Below are positions 15,127 through 25,033 of a stretch of 39,990 bases of DNA, piece after piece. A program made the position numbers and the translations under genes. The stretch covers positions 1-39,990 of the forward strand of contig CAIRTF010000162.1 of NCBI GenBank assembly GCA_903881425.1, in the 5' to 3' direction. Source of the stretch: an uncultured Chitinophagaceae bacterium. GTDB lineage: Bacteria > Bacteroidota > Bacteroidia > Chitinophagales > Chitinophagaceae. The notes beneath the pieces are model-generated. The model had not been told where the DNA came from and made no database searches. It saw only the letters and a program-made list of their open reading frames with translations. How positions within the stretch are numbered: the first letter of the stretch is position 1; every line of letters starts with the position of its first letter.

Positions 15127-15833
15127 TTCTTACCAAATACTTTCTTTAATAGATCAGTGGTTTGTGCCACCGGATTTTTGCGAATATTTTTTTCTTCCTG
15201 TGCTACCTGATAAAAAATGCCCGTCAACGCACGTTCAGTTACATAAGCATCGAGATCGGTATTTACTTTTTTTACAAAAGGAATTTTATTATAAATTGAG
15301 AAAACAGTATTCCAATATTTGGTTGCATCGGTTTTACCCAATGATTGTTGAATGATTGGTTTAAATGCAATAGTCAATTGATCATTTGTTTTTGCGTGCA
15401 GGTAACTGGTTGCAGCAGTATCATTACCTTTTAAAATATTGGCTGCATCCTGAATACTCATTTGCTTAATGGCATTTACAAAAACAGGTGCAGCGCTTTT
15501 AGCTGCATCTTCTGCCGCACGATTCATAGAAAGAATGGCATCGTCTACTTGTTTGCCCAAACCCATATCCCGCAGGGTTTTCTCAGCTTTCACTGCTTCA
15601 GGAGGCATTAATATTTTAACAGCTGCATTTTTAAAAAAGCCATCCGTAGCAGATAATTGCTGCGTACCTTTTTTAACCCCCGCATTCAATGCTTCTTTGA
15701 GTCCGTTAGCAATATCATCTTTACCTAAAACAGCACCATTTTTATTGATTACTTTATTCAATAAGTCATTAACATTTTGTGCATTTACTGAAAAACTAAA
15801 AAACACAACTACTGCTATCAAAACAATTTTCAT
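15123..15833 (-). CDS. DUF4197 family exported protein
   Basis: 236 residues starting with a signal peptide (MKIVLIAVVVFFSFSVNAQ, cleavage probably after NAQ or before it). The remainder matches DUF4197: LKEALNAGVKKGTQQLSATD, AVKILMPPEAVKAEKTLRDM, ILSMNRAAEDAAKSAAPVF, YLHAKTNDQLTIAFKPIIQQ and a C-terminal block ALTGIFYQVAQEEKNIRKNP. It is predicted all-helical and periplasmic. Function is unknown for the family. It is convergent with the J-domain gene and upstream of the sus-type operon's terminator. Confidence 0.85.
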   Translation of the reverse strand: MKIVLIAVVVFFSFSVNAQNVNDLLNKVINKNGAVLGKDDIANGLKEALNAGVKKGTQQLSATDGFFKNAAVKILMPPEAVKAEKTLRDMGLGKQVDDAILSMNRAAEDAAKSAAPVFVNAIKQMSIQDAANILKGNDTAATSYLHAKTNDQLTIAFKPIIQQSLGKTDATKYWNTVFSIYNKIPFVKKVNTDLDAYVTERALTGIFYQVAQEEKNIRKNPVAQTTDLLKKVFGKN

Positions 15834-15897
15834 AATAAAAATTTAAAGAATAAAAATAAAGTAAGACAGCCCATTAAAAAGTTAAATATATATAAAC

Positions 15898-15926
15898 AAA
15901 AAGGCTGCCATAAATAGCAGCCTTTT
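15898..15926 (-). terminator. Terminator of the susCD-DUF4397 operon
   Basis: AAAAGGCTGC (15899-15908) and GCAGCCTTTT (15917-15926) form a 10-bp stem. On the minus strand the stem is followed by a T-rich run (TTTTTGTTT). It sits 20 bp beyond the stop of the DUF4397 gene. Confidence 0.85.
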
Positions 15927-15945
15927 ATAAAAAGAATAATTCTAA

Positions 15946-16767
15946 TTATTGATTTGCCATGAATAATAATTTCTTGGCTTTTGTTCCACTTGCCAAAGTT
16001 GCATCACCAATGTAATATAAAGTATAATTACGATTTAATGGAGTGATTGCTAATTTAGCCAATACCACTCTTGAACTTAATGGCACAGTTGAAGCAGCAT
16101 TTCTGGTAACATATAAAGTATCAGCCACACCAATATTAGTATTGAATGAAGTGAACTTTGTTACACCACTCGGTGCAATATTTGACATGATTACCGTATT
16201 TCTTGAATAAGAAAATATATCCATGTTTTTTGATACAGAAGCGCCCAATGGAGTAGCAGAATCGCTGTATACTGCATTAATGAAACGGAGGTTATAGTAA
16301 CCGGCCAATACAGGGTTTAATGTATCTTTTGTTACGATTTGCGCAGCAGCATTGGTTGAATTGATAGAATCAGTTATTACCCAAGTGTAATAGCTACTGT
16401 TTCCAAAAGCTGTGGTATACTGAGCGATGGTTAATGAATCAACATTATTGATTCCATTAACTGATAATCTTATTTGTTGAACACCTGCAGTTAATCCTAT
16501 ATAACCGTAGTTAGAACTGGTAGAAGGAAATACACCACCATAGGTTAAAAAAGGAGAATTCACTTTATTATTATTGATATAAATATTAAATGAATCCGGC
16601 TTTGCAAAAGTATTTCTGAAATAAGGAGACGCATGAATTATTTTGAAATAACTCATGTTACCATTATCCGTTTGATAAGTAGCAACATATGAGCCATCTC
16701 TTTTACAAGATGCAATCAGCATCGTAGAAACGGCAACTATAATGATATATAAAATATTTTTTTTCAT
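15946..16767 (-). CDS. DUF4397 domain lipoprotein, third gene of sus-type operon
   Basis: 273 residues with a lipoprotein signal: a hydrophobic stretch then LIAS-C (cysteine at residue 21), followed by K and R. Two DUF4397-like halves are visible: YFKIIHASPYFRNTFAKPDS with FNIYINNNKVN, and YYNLRFINAVYSDSATPLGA with MDIFSYSRNTV, both showing the xxRxxHAS/xxRFINA strand followed by a D-x-Y/F-x segment. It is an extracytoplasmic beta-rich protein anchored by lipid, possibly surface-exposed. It lies 24 bp after the SusD-like gene and is evidently co-transcribed, so it probably acts as an accessory surface lipoprotein of this transporter. Ligand unknown. Confidence 0.82.
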   Translation of the reverse strand: MKKNILYIIIVAVSTMLIASCKRDGSYVATYQTDNGNMSYFKIIHASPYFRNTFAKPDSFNIYINNNKVNSPFLTYGGVFPSTSSNYGYIGLTAGVQQIRLSVNGINNVDSLTIAQYTTAFGNSSYYTWVITDSINSTNAAAQIVTKDTLNPVLAGYYNLRFINAVYSDSATPLGASVSKNMDIFSYSRNTVIMSNIAPSGVTKFTSFNTNIGVADTLYVTRNAASTVPLSSRVVLAKLAITPLNRNYTLYYIGDATLASGTKAKKLLFMANQ

Positions 16768-16791
16768 CCTGTTATCATTTTAGAGTTAATA

Positions 16792-18495
16792 TTATTTAAG
16801 TGAGAACCAACATTCTTTTGTATGATAATCAGGTACCTGAGAGCCGGCACCATCTAATGCACCTACAACTTGCAAAGATGGAATATCATACAAGAATTCT
16901 GAATTGTATCTTGGTCTGCATCTGTACACATACTTACCATTGTTGTTAGAAAATAAATTTCCGGGTGGTGGCGGTGTAAAATCAGCATAGACTTGTTTTG
17001 AGGTTGCAGGGTCTATATCTGTATAATGATAACGTCTCATATCAGTAAATGTTTCCTGAACACCCCACGCATATAAAGCAATATATTTCTGCAACATAAT
17101 ATGTGTTAAAGTTAATCCGCTTGCAGATGCCGGTACCACAGCTGTATTAGCTAAGTAAGCTGCCTTAGCGGCCGGTGTAATTAAGTTGGCAGTTGGAACT
17201 GCAGTACTATAATTATTCAGCAACATATCAAAATTTAAACTAATCGCATTTGTATAAGCTTTTAAAGCACTTGCAGCATCTCCTTTTCGTAAATATGCTT
17301 CGGCCAATACTAATTGCATTTCGGATGCAGTCATGATTGGAAATTCAGCTTCATTTCTAAATATATAACGACAAAATGTACCTGTTGATTGGTTGGCCGG
17401 AGATGCAGTTGTTGCAAATGAACTTCCCCAGAAATTGTTTGGTTGATCATTTGTTGCTAATCCTGAAGCACCATTCCAAACAGTAATACCTTTATAAGTA
17501 CCATTTGGATTTGGTTGAATTAAATAAGGTGCTCTTGGATCTGTTACTCCGTTAAAAGCAGTTGAATTTAATCCGGTTAATAAATTAGCAATATAATTTG
17601 ATTGACGAATTGTACCAACATTACCTCTAAATGGACCAAAGTAATTATTTGAACCTGATAAACCACCTGCTGCAAATTTACAAGTTGCATTATCTGCATT
17701 AGATGTCATTGCTAAGCTGGCGTATTTAATTACTGAATCAGCTGAGTAAGTTGATTTATTACTGATATAAGCGTAAGAGCGTGCTAAAATTCCGTAAACA
17801 AATTTCTTCCATTTGTTTACATCGCCACCATAAAAATATGCATCCCCAATTGCAAAGTTAGCAGGACTAACAGCTCCGTCAGTTCTACTTAAATTGGCAA
17901 TCGCATCATAACATGCTTTACGACAAGAATCATAAGCTAATGATTGTGGGTCGTAATCAAATTGTTGACGACTAGCATCGAATGCCTCTTTTACAATGAT
18001 AGCGTCTGCATATTCATTAGCAAGACCTAACCAACCCCAAGCTCTTAAAGCTCTGCCGGCCCCAACATAATCCCATTTTTGTTCACCTGCAGCCCATTGA
18101 ACCATTCTGTTCAAATTAGCGCCTTGACCAAAATAAAATGCAGCCCAGAAAGAACCTAAGTTATCACTCGCACCAACTGTTCCACCCATATTATCATAGT
18201 TAGATTGATTGGCAGAGGTTGTTGAAATTGGAGAGTTGGTTGTTGAAAATGAACCCCAATATTGAATATAACGTCCAATTAAAAGGGCATCACCTGCAAT
18301 ACCATACGCACTACCTGAAGCAGCAGAACTACCAATGATACTACCAATTAAACTTGGTAGTAAGGTTTCCGGTTCAACTTGAGTAGGTGCATTTGGATTC
18401 GCATAAGAATCGTCTAATTTTTTCTGACAAGAGGTTACAGCCAAAACGCTGATTACACCCAGTGAGAGAAAGTATTTTAAAAATTTATTTTTCAT
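16792..18495 (-). CDS. SusD-like outer-membrane lipoprotein
   Basis: The SusD partner binds the substrate at the cell surface and closes over the SusC channel. The 567-residue product has a lipoprotein signal with lipobox VTSC (cysteine near residue 23) followed by QKKLDDSYANPNAPTQVEPE, a start typical of the SusD-like_2 group. The body is helical with TPR-like segments such as WDYVGAGRALRAWGWLGLAN and MQLVLAEAYLRKGDAASALK, the latter highly conserved in the family. The C-terminal block has MLQKYIALYAWGVQETFTDM followed by RRYHYTDIDP. It follows the SusC gene by 38 bp. No glycoside hydrolase is adjacent, so the ligand cannot be named. Confidence 0.93.
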   Translation of the reverse strand: MKNKFLKYFLSLGVISVLAVTSCQKKLDDSYANPNAPTQVEPETLLPSLIGSIIGSSAASGSAYGIAGDALLIGRYIQYWGSFSTTNSPISTTSANQSNYDNMGGTVGASDNLGSFWAAFYFGQGANLNRMVQWAAGEQKWDYVGAGRALRAWGWLGLANEYADAIIVKEAFDASRQQFDYDPQSLAYDSCRKACYDAIANLSRTDGAVSPANFAIGDAYFYGGDVNKWKKFVYGILARSYAYISNKSTYSADSVIKYASLAMTSNADNATCKFAAGGLSGSNNYFGPFRGNVGTIRQSNYIANLLTGLNSTAFNGVTDPRAPYLIQPNPNGTYKGITVWNGASGLATNDQPNNFWGSSFATTASPANQSTGTFCRYIFRNEAEFPIMTASEMQLVLAEAYLRKGDAASALKAYTNAISLNFDMLLNNYSTAVPTANLITPAAKAAYLANTAVVPASASGLTLTHIMLQKYIALYAWGVQETFTDMRRYHYTDIDPATSKQVYADFTPPPPGNLFSNNNGKYVYRCRPRYNSEFLYDIPSLQVVGALDGAGSQVPDYHTKECWFSLK

Positions 18496-18533
18496 ATTAA
18501 AAAAATTTGAATTGATGATTATGATATTAACGA

Positions 18534-21500
18534 TTAAAAATTAGCACGTAATCCAAAATTCAAGCCCAAAGGTGTTGGCAAATTACCATAATCGAACCCG
18601 AAACCACCTACACCTTTTGATAACGCCGTGTTACCATTAGTTGCTGGATCAGCACCTTTATAATTCGTAATCAAAATCAAATCGTTTCCTGTTACAAAAA
18701 CACTTAGCGATTTCAAGCCCTGAATTCTGCGTATTACTTTTGGATTGAACATATAACTTAATGTTACATCTCTTAATCTTAACCAATTCACATTATGTTG
18801 TATAAATTCTTCCTCAGGCATGCTTGAATAGTAAGAGTTTAAGTAATAAGGAGTAATGGCAATGGTATTAACAGTTGGTCTTGCCGTATTTTGTAAACCA
18901 TCTTGCAAAACACCTTTTACTACTCTTGGAGTCATTCTGTCTGCAGTTCTCGCAGCTTTACCAATGTAAGTAAGGTATTCTTCAGTACCATCAAATATGT
19001 CTCCACCAACTTTCAAATCCCATAAGAAACTTAAATTCCAGTTTTTATATCTGATAGAATTCAATGTTCCTAAAGTGAAAGCCGGAGTTCTGTCACCACG
19101 GATTAAGAAATTCGCATCAACAACTGGTAACCCTGTTGTTGGGCTTATCAAGATATCTCCATTAGTATTTCTGGCATAACCATAACCTGTAATGGTACCT
19201 GTTGAATTTCCTCTATACAAACCACCTCTGGCATTACCGTATAACCAAGTATCGGCAATATATAATTCACCTGCAATAGAGGCCGGTAATGCAAGCACTT
19301 TACTCCACATGTGGTTGAAATTGAAACGAATATTCCAATCAACATTTTTACTTCTTACCGGTGCAACATCTAATGAAAGTTCTATACCTTGGTTACGAGT
19401 AGTAGCGGCATTTTGAGTGTTTAAAACAAAGCCTGTTGCATAACTGGCACGGTAACCTGACATGATTTGATTGTAAGCCAAAGTATTGTAATAAGCAGCG
19501 TCAATAGACACTCTGTTATTGAACATTTTAATTTCAGCCCCAATTTCATGAGTATGCTGTAATTCAGGTGATAAGTTAGGATTGTTATTATAGAATCCAT
19601 ATGAATTAGCTGCACCTACTGCACTTGCAAAGTTTGCACCAAAAACAGATTGGTTTAAATACGGATCAGGCATTCTTGCAGTGCTTGCCAATGAAGTACG
19701 CAGTTTAGCATAATTTATAATATTGCCTCGTTTTAAGCCGGGGAATATATCCGTTAAAATCACACTTAAACTACCGGCAGGATAATTGAAGTTTCTGTAT
19801 TGTGCGGCAAATAGTGATGATCCTTCAAAACGATGACTATAATTTAGGAAGATAACATTTTTAAACCCGATAGATACTTCGCCGAAATAGGCAATATTCC
19901 TGATGTCTTGATAATTCGGTTGACCATAAGCATTTCTATTCAGGCGAATTCTTGTATTAAGTGTAGTAATGGTGCTATCATATAAAGACCCTACTACATT
20001 ATTGAAATTACCATTATTTACTACCACACCTTTTTTATACATACCAACACCAGTAATAGAATCTACAAGACCGGTACCATAAACTGCCCACATTTCTGTT
20101 TTAAGATCTTGCCACATTGTTCCGGCCATTGCACGCACAGAGAATGCACCGAATTTTTTATTGGCAGTTAAAGTAATGGTATGATTGTATCCATAATAAT
20201 TTCTCCAATAATTATCTAATGCACCACGCTGAGAAGCTGATGAAGTTGCTGATTCCGGATGAGTATATATATAACCAACAGTATTATAAGTATCATAACC
20301 AAACCTGCCATTCAACATTAACCATGGTCTTAATGCAACATTAACACCCAATGTAGCTACCCATCTGTTAGTAACGTCCTGACTATGATTCATATTGGCA
20401 TTAAAGAAAGGATTATCAATACCTTCACCGGTTGGTGTTGTTAAATAAGCGCCTTTTCTCTGACCATTTCCATCCAAATAGATACTGGCATTGTTATCAA
20501 TGGGCCATGCATACAGATCTAACAGGTATCCGCCTGCACTTCTTAATGGTCTGTCAACTGTTGTTTTCGTATAACTTATTGAAGGGGTTAACTCAATTGA
20601 CTTACCCAATTTAGTATTATTGGTAACTCTAAGTGAATATTTTTCAGAGCTGTTACGAAGAACAACCCCATCAGCTTTTGCATAAGTTCCTGACACACGA
20701 AAACTGGAAATTTTATTCCCGAAATCAGCACCTAAATTATGTGTTTGTGTGAAGCCGGTTCTAAAAAAGTTATCGGCATTATGATAGTTCTTAGTATCAG
20801 AAGGATAAGCCGGACCAAAATAGTTGAATGAATTCGTTGCGGCAACACCGTTACCACCCGGACTATATCTATCAGTTACATCCGGGAAACGAGTAATACT
20901 TTGGAAACGGAAACTATTATCATAATTCACATTTACTTTTCCACCATCTACAGCTTTTGCTTTTTTGGTAGTAATAACAATTGCACCAGAACTTGCCTGG
21001 CTACCATATAAGGCAGTTGCTTCCGGTCCTTTTAATACAGTTACAGATTCGATATCATTTGGATTGATATCTGCAATTCTGTTTGTATAATCATTACTTC
21101 TATTAGGTCTATCAGAAGCTAATCCTAATTGAGAGCCTCCATTAGAAGTTTCATCTTGTGTTGAGTTATCTAAGATGATACCATCTACAACAAATAAAGG
21201 TTGATTGCTCAACATCAAAGAGTTGAAACCTCTTAATACAATTTGAGAAGACGCTCCAGCCATACCGGTTGTCGGTGTAATGGTAAGACCCGCTACTCTA
21301 CCTTGCAAGCTATTTAAGAAGTTTTCACGTTGAGTTTCTTGAATGTCTTTTCCGGTAACTTTTTGTACCGAATAACCTAATTCACGTGGCTTTCTTTTAA
21401 TGTCCATCGCTACAACAACTTCTTCTAATTCGTTTGTTTGACTTTTCAAAGAAATATTGACGCTACCACCTGAAACAGTTACTTTTTGAGTTTCATATCC

Positions 21501-21737
21501 CACATAAGTAACGGTTAATACCTGCCCACTTGATGCTTTAATGGTAAAAGCACCCTTGTCATTTGATTGAGCAACAGTATTTGTTCCGGTAACTTTAATA
21601 GTAACACCCGCCAATGGTGTTTTTTTGTCAGCGTCTTGTATCGTTCCAGACACTGTTTGGCTTTGGCCATGAGAAGGCAAAGAGAATATGAAAAGCAGCA
21701 TGGCAACCACTTTCATCATTGAGGCGATTTTTCTCAT
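18534..21737 (-). CDS. SusC/RagA family TonB-linked outer-membrane transporter
   Basis: A TonB-dependent channel of 1067 residues that imports the ligand bound by the SusD partner. I start at ATG 21737. A longer frame begins only at TTG 21767 and adds ten residues before the signal peptide (MRKIASMMKVVAMLLFIFSL, cleavage near HGQ/SQ). Next comes a carboxypeptidase-regulatory-like domain (TVSGTIQDADKKTPLAGVTI), then the SusC-type plug with ELEEVVVAMD as TonB box region, LQGRVAGLTI, QIVLRGFNSLMLSNQPLFVV, and ESVTVLKGPEATALYGSQAS with SGAIVITTKK. The barrel ends FGLRANF, with the terminal aromatic needed for BAM insertion. First gene of a three-gene operon. Confidence 0.95.
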   Translation of the reverse strand: MRKIASMMKVVAMLLFIFSLPSHGQSQTVSGTIQDADKKTPLAGVTIKVTGTNTVAQSNDKGAFTIKASSGQVLTVTYVGYETQKVTVSGGSVNISLKSQTNELEEVVVAMDIKRKPRELGYSVQKVTGKDIQETQRENFLNSLQGRVAGLTITPTTGMAGASSQIVLRGFNSLMLSNQPLFVVDGIILDNSTQDETSNGGSQLGLASDRPNRSNDYTNRIADINPNDIESVTVLKGPEATALYGSQASSGAIVITTKKAKAVDGGKVNVNYDNSFRFQSITRFPDVTDRYSPGGNGVAATNSFNYFGPAYPSDTKNYHNADNFFRTGFTQTHNLGADFGNKISSFRVSGTYAKADGVVLRNSSEKYSLRVTNNTKLGKSIELTPSISYTKTTVDRPLRSAGGYLLDLYAWPIDNNASIYLDGNGQRKGAYLTTPTGEGIDNPFFNANMNHSQDVTNRWVATLGVNVALRPWLMLNGRFGYDTYNTVGYIYTHPESATSSASQRGALDNYWRNYYGYNHTITLTANKKFGAFSVRAMAGTMWQDLKTEMWAVYGTGLVDSITGVGMYKKGVVVNNGNFNNVVGSLYDSTITTLNTRIRLNRNAYGQPNYQDIRNIAYFGEVSIGFKNVIFLNYSHRFEGSSLFAAQYRNFNYPAGSLSVILTDIFPGLKRGNIINYAKLRTSLASTARMPDPYLNQSVFGANFASAVGAANSYGFYNNNPNLSPELQHTHEIGAEIKMFNNRVSIDAAYYNTLAYNQIMSGYRASYATGFVLNTQNAATTRNQGIELSLDVAPVRSKNVDWNIRFNFNHMWSKVLALPASIAGELYIADTWLYGNARGGLYRGNSTGTITGYGYARNTNGDILISPTTGLPVVDANFLIRGDRTPAFTLGTLNSIRYKNWNLSFLWDLKVGGDIFDGTEEYLTYIGKAARTADRMTPRVVKGVLQDGLQNTARPTVNTIAITPYYLNSYYSSMPEEEFIQHNVNWLRLRDVTLSYMFNPKVIRRIQGLKSLSVFVTGNDLILITNYKGADPATNGNTALSKGVGGFGFDYGNLPTPLGLNFGLRANF

Positions 21738-22034
21738 AACAAGTTTTGTTTTTTGGTAAGTGGTCAAAATAATTTAATCATTTAAGGTTAAATAATTATT
21801 CTAAGGATAGAAAGATTTTATAAAGCTTAATAAAGCAAAAATTCCCGCAAAAAAACGCAAAAAAGAAATTCTCAATGCGAAATATCGAAAATTAAAGCAC
21901 TGTTAAACTTTTTCAAACACATAGATACGAATTTATTTCAGTATAAAAAAAGTATTTCCATAGAAAAAAATAACTTGCTTAAAAAGTTCAAAAAAAACTG
22001 CAAAAAGAAGCAGCATATCAAAAAAATATTTGTC
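21738..22034 (-). other. Upstream region of the susC operon (297 bp)
   Basis: No gene was found in this A/T-rich spacer. Near susC the minus strand reads TTATTTTG (about 21762-21769), one base off the TAnnTTTG box, a candidate promoter. At the deoR side there is a weak terminator. The remainder is runs of A/T with no convincing long inverted repeat that could be named as the operator of the adjacent DeoR regulator. Confidence 0.4.
21990..22013 (-). terminator. Weak terminator of the DeoR-family gene
   Basis: On the minus strand CTGC and GCAG (22010-22013 and 21998-22001) form a short stem followed by eight T residues. The stem is only 4-5 bp. Confidence 0.35.
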
Positions 22035-22781
22035 TTACAGCAACTTTATACCTTTTTGACGATATGCATCCAATTCCTTATCCAAAGGATCTAATTCTGT
22101 AATCAAAGTATCAATCACTTCCGTTCTGCATACTTGCAAACGCTGAACTGTATTGAGTTTTTCGGAGATAGCCAAAGAAACTGTTCTTTGCGCACACTTA
22201 ATCATAGCCCTTTTTACTTCAATAACCTCCCATTCCAGATCAGTAATTCCTTTTTCTGCATCAATACTATTGGTTCCTAAAAAACAAAGATCAGCTTTGA
22301 TCTCACTTAATCTTTGTACTACTTCCGCACCAATAGATATCTGTGCGCTTTTCAATAATTTATTACCAATGAAAATAACTTCACTGTTGGGATGATTTAA
22401 TAATTCCAATGCAGTTGGTACACTTACCGTGATGAATGTTGCATTCAACTCTTCCGGTAACATTTTCACCATTTCAATAATGGTAGTGCCACCGGATAAA
22501 ATAACAAACATCCCATCTTTAATCATCCCAACTGCTTTTTGTGCAATGATTCTTTTTTCCGGCCTTAAATAAATATCGCTGTTCTGTAAAGTAAAATGAA
22601 ATGATTTGGATAATGCACCACCATGCACTTTGGTTAATTTTCCTTCTTCATGTAATTCCTGCAAATCGCGCCGCACCGTATCTTCAGAAACACTTAATTG
22701 CGAACTCAAATCGGAAGAGAGTACTTTATTATGGATATTGATCTGTTGAAGAATATACGCCTGTCTTTCCTTCTTTAGCAT
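22035..22781 (-). CDS. DeoR/GlpR-family transcription regulator
   Basis: 248 residues. The N-terminal winged helix reads KKERQAYILQQINIHNKVLS then SSQLSVSEDTVRRDLQELHE and KLTKVHGGA, the canonical DeoR signature. The C-terminal sensor (about 75-235) has the sugar-phosphate-binding loop LSGGTTIIEMVKMLP and IGAEVVQRLSEIKADLCFLG followed by TNSIDAEKGITDLEWEV. DeoR repressors usually respond to a phosphorylated sugar or nucleoside intermediate. It is on the same strand as, and directly upstream of, the susCD-type operon, so it may control it; that is inference from position. A near -7 box (AATATTTG, minus strand, 22812-22819) lies upstream. Confidence 0.9.
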   Translation of the reverse strand: MLKKERQAYILQQINIHNKVLSSDLSSQLSVSEDTVRRDLQELHEEGKLTKVHGGALSKSFHFTLQNSDIYLRPEKRIIAQKAVGMIKDGMFVILSGGTTIIEMVKMLPEELNATFITVSVPTALELLNHPNSEVIFIGNKLLKSAQISIGAEVVQRLSEIKADLCFLGTNSIDAEKGITDLEWEVIEVKRAMIKCAQRTVSLAISEKLNTVQRLQVCRTEVIDTLITELDPLDKELDAYRQKGIKLL

Positions 22782-23101
22782 ATTAGTTTATTTTGGCAGG
22801 CAACTAAACTACAAATATTTTTTTCATTAGCGACTGATTTATTTATCGGCTTACCCAAAACAACCTCAAAGCGCATAAGGCAGAAATCATACAAAACATG
22901 GATCACTTATTTTACTAAGAAAAAGGATTTGTAGCCACCTTACTATTATTTCAGTATTATCTTGTTGCAGGATTCTTCGAGTGTTCTTCGTAAGCCTTCG
23001 AATAAATCAGCAAAGAGGTAATAAGCAAACAGGAAGAAATCACGAAGAAATAGATAAACTAAGCATGTTTTAAATTTAAATTTCGATATTCGCTTTCCGC
23101 A
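22782..23101. other. 320-bp divergent spacer between deoR-type gene and dnaG
   Basis: No gene, tRNA or clear repeat was found. It must carry the promoters of both flanking genes. On the minus strand a near-consensus -7 box lies at 22812-22819. On the plus side the segment before dnaG (TTTAAATTTAAATTTCGATA, about 23070-23089) is A/T-rich without an exact TAnnTTTG. The word CTTCG recurs around 22976-23000, which may be chance. Confidence 0.4.
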
Positions 23102-25033
23102 ATGATTACTCCGCAAACCATAGAGCAAATAAAAAATCGCATTGATATCATCGATGTGATTGGCGAATATGTTAAACTCAAAAAACGCGGATCGAATTAT
23201 TTGGGACTTTGTCCTTTTCATAACGAGAAAACTCCTTCATTCACTGTTTCTCCCGCCAAAGAATTATATAAATGTTTCGGATGCGGCAAAAGCGGCAATA
23301 CCATTACTTTTTTAATGGAACATGACAAGATGAGTTATGTAGAAGCATTGAAATTTTTAGCGAACAGATATAATATTGAGATTGAAGAAACTGAATCTAC
23401 ACCGGAACAAAAAATAGTTCAACAAGCGGCAGACAGTTTATACATCATCAACAATTTTGCTACTAAAATTTTTGATGAAAAATTATTTGATTCTGAAGAA
23501 GGACAAAGCATTGCACTCAGTTATTTAAAAGAAAGGGGTTTCAGAGAAGAGGTTATCAAAAAATTTCAGATCGGTTATAATCCCAATCAAAAAAATGAAT
23601 TAGCCAATGCTTTAATTCAACATCAATTCAATAAAGATTTTTTATTGAAAAGCGGATTGGTTGCCTTAAGAAATGAAAATGAATTAGTAGATAATTATCG
23701 TGGCCGTATCATCTTTCCTATTCATAACAATTCCGGAAAAATCATTGGCTTCGGTGCAAGAATTATTGGCAAGAATGATAAAGCACCCAAATACATCAAC
23801 ACGCCTGAAAATGAAATTTATATAAAGAGTAAAGTATTGTATGGGTCTTATTTTGCAAGATTGGCGATTGATAAAGCAGATGAATGTTTATTAGTGGAAG
23901 GTTATACTGATGTGGTAAGTTTACATCAGGCAGGTATTGAAAATGTGGTGGCCAGTGGCGGAACGTCGCTTACGATTGATCAACTTAGATTAATAAAAAA
24001 ATATTCTAACAACCTGACCATTATTTATGATGGCGATGCAGCAGGTGTAAAAGCTGCTTTACGCGGATTAGATATGGCTTTGGAAGAAAGCCTGAATGTG
24101 AAGCTGGTATTGATTCCTGATAAAGAAGACCCTGACAGCTATGTAAATAAAGTAGGTGCCACTGCATTTAAAGAATTCATTGCAGTAAATAAAAAAGACT
24201 TCATCATTTTTCAATTGGAAGTGATGTTGAAAGAAGCAGGTAATGATGTTACAAGTAAAAGCAATGTGGTCAATCAAATTGCAGAAACATTAAGTAAAAT
24301 AAATAAGGCAGAAGATTTTACCAAGCAACAAGATTATATCAAACAATGTTCTGTGCTGTTAAAAATTGATGAGACCGGATTAACCAATCTTGTTAATAAA
24401 TATAAGAGAGATAAGATCGTAAAAGATGAAAAGAAATTACCTTTTGAAGAAGCAGATTATTTTCATCAGCAGTCAAAACAACCCGAAGATGTTTTAGATG
24501 AAAATGTTTTTTTATTAAATCAAGACGAAGCACACGAAAGAAATGTGATGCGTGTTTTATTAGAAAATGGCTTGAAGAATTGGGATGATCAAAAAACAAT
24601 GGCGCAATATATTTTTGAAGAACTGGAAGCATTTCACTTTGAAAATACACAATTAGAAAACTTATATAACACTTACAGGAAGCAATATGAACAGGGCTTA
24701 CAGCCTGATGCTAAAAGTTTTTTATATAATGATGATGAAAACATCAGAAGTTTAGTAGTCAGTATTACTATGTTTCCGCATGAACTAAGTCTGAAATGGG
24801 ATGAAGTATTGGAAGGTATGCATATTACCAATAGAGACACATCGCAACAAGATGTTTTAATGAGTGTAAATTATTTTAAACTGAAGAAAATAAAAAAGAT
24901 GTTTGAAGAAAATCAACGCGATATGGAACATGCCGACTTTGATGAGCAAATGCGTTTGATTGAAATACATAAAAACTTAAAAGAAATAGAAAAAGAAATC
25001 ACCAGACAATTGGGTACAGTTATTATGAAATAG
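23102..25033 (+). CDS. dnaG: DNA primase
   Basis: DnaG makes RNA primers at the replication fork. The 643 residues show the CHC2-type zinc finger (C37, H40, C58, C61 in LCPFHNEKTPSFTVSP and YKCFGCGKSGN), the RNA polymerase domain with YLKERGFREEVIKKFQIGYN and GRIIFPIHNNSGKIIGFGAR, and the Toprim core: LLVEGYTDVVSLHQAGIENV, then IIYDGDAAGVKAALRGLDMA and DKEDPDSYV, which carry the metal-binding acidic residues. The C-terminal part (about 440-643) is the helicase-interacting region and is weakly conserved, as usual. The last 11 bases overlap the 3' end of the convergent CYTH gene. Confidence 0.95.
   Translation: MITPQTIEQIKNRIDIIDVIGEYVKLKKRGSNYLGLCPFHNEKTPSFTVSPAKELYKCFGCGKSGNTITFLMEHDKMSYVEALKFLANRYNIEIEETESTPEQKIVQQAADSLYIINNFATKIFDEKLFDSEEGQSIALSYLKERGFREEVIKKFQIGYNPNQKNELANALIQHQFNKDFLLKSGLVALRNENELVDNYRGRIIFPIHNNSGKIIGFGARIIGKNDKAPKYINTPENEIYIKSKVLYGSYFARLAIDKADECLLVEGYTDVVSLHQAGIENVVASGGTSLTIDQLRLIKKYSNNLTIIYDGDAAGVKAALRGLDMALEESLNVKLVLIPDKEDPDSYVNKVGATAFKEFIAVNKKDFIIFQLEVMLKEAGNDVTSKSNVVNQIAETLSKINKAEDFTKQQDYIKQCSVLLKIDETGLTNLVNKYKRDKIVKDEKKLPFEEADYFHQQSKQPEDVLDENVFLLNQDEAHERNVMRVLLENGLKNWDDQKTMAQYIFEELEAFHFENTQLENLYNTYRKQYEQGLQPDAKSFLYNDDENIRSLVVSITMFPHELSLKWDEVLEGMHITNRDTSQQDVLMSVNYFKLKKIKKMFEENQRDMEHADFDEQMRLIEIHKNLKEIEKEITRQLGTVIMK

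Noticed and set aside
15469-15846. 125-residue open frame on the plus strand
   Set aside because: Antisense shadow of the DUF4197 gene, which has a signal peptide and family blocks.
22960-23010. Recurring CTTCG words suggesting a small repeat
   Set aside because: The copies are short and irregularly spaced, do not form a stem, and could be chance.
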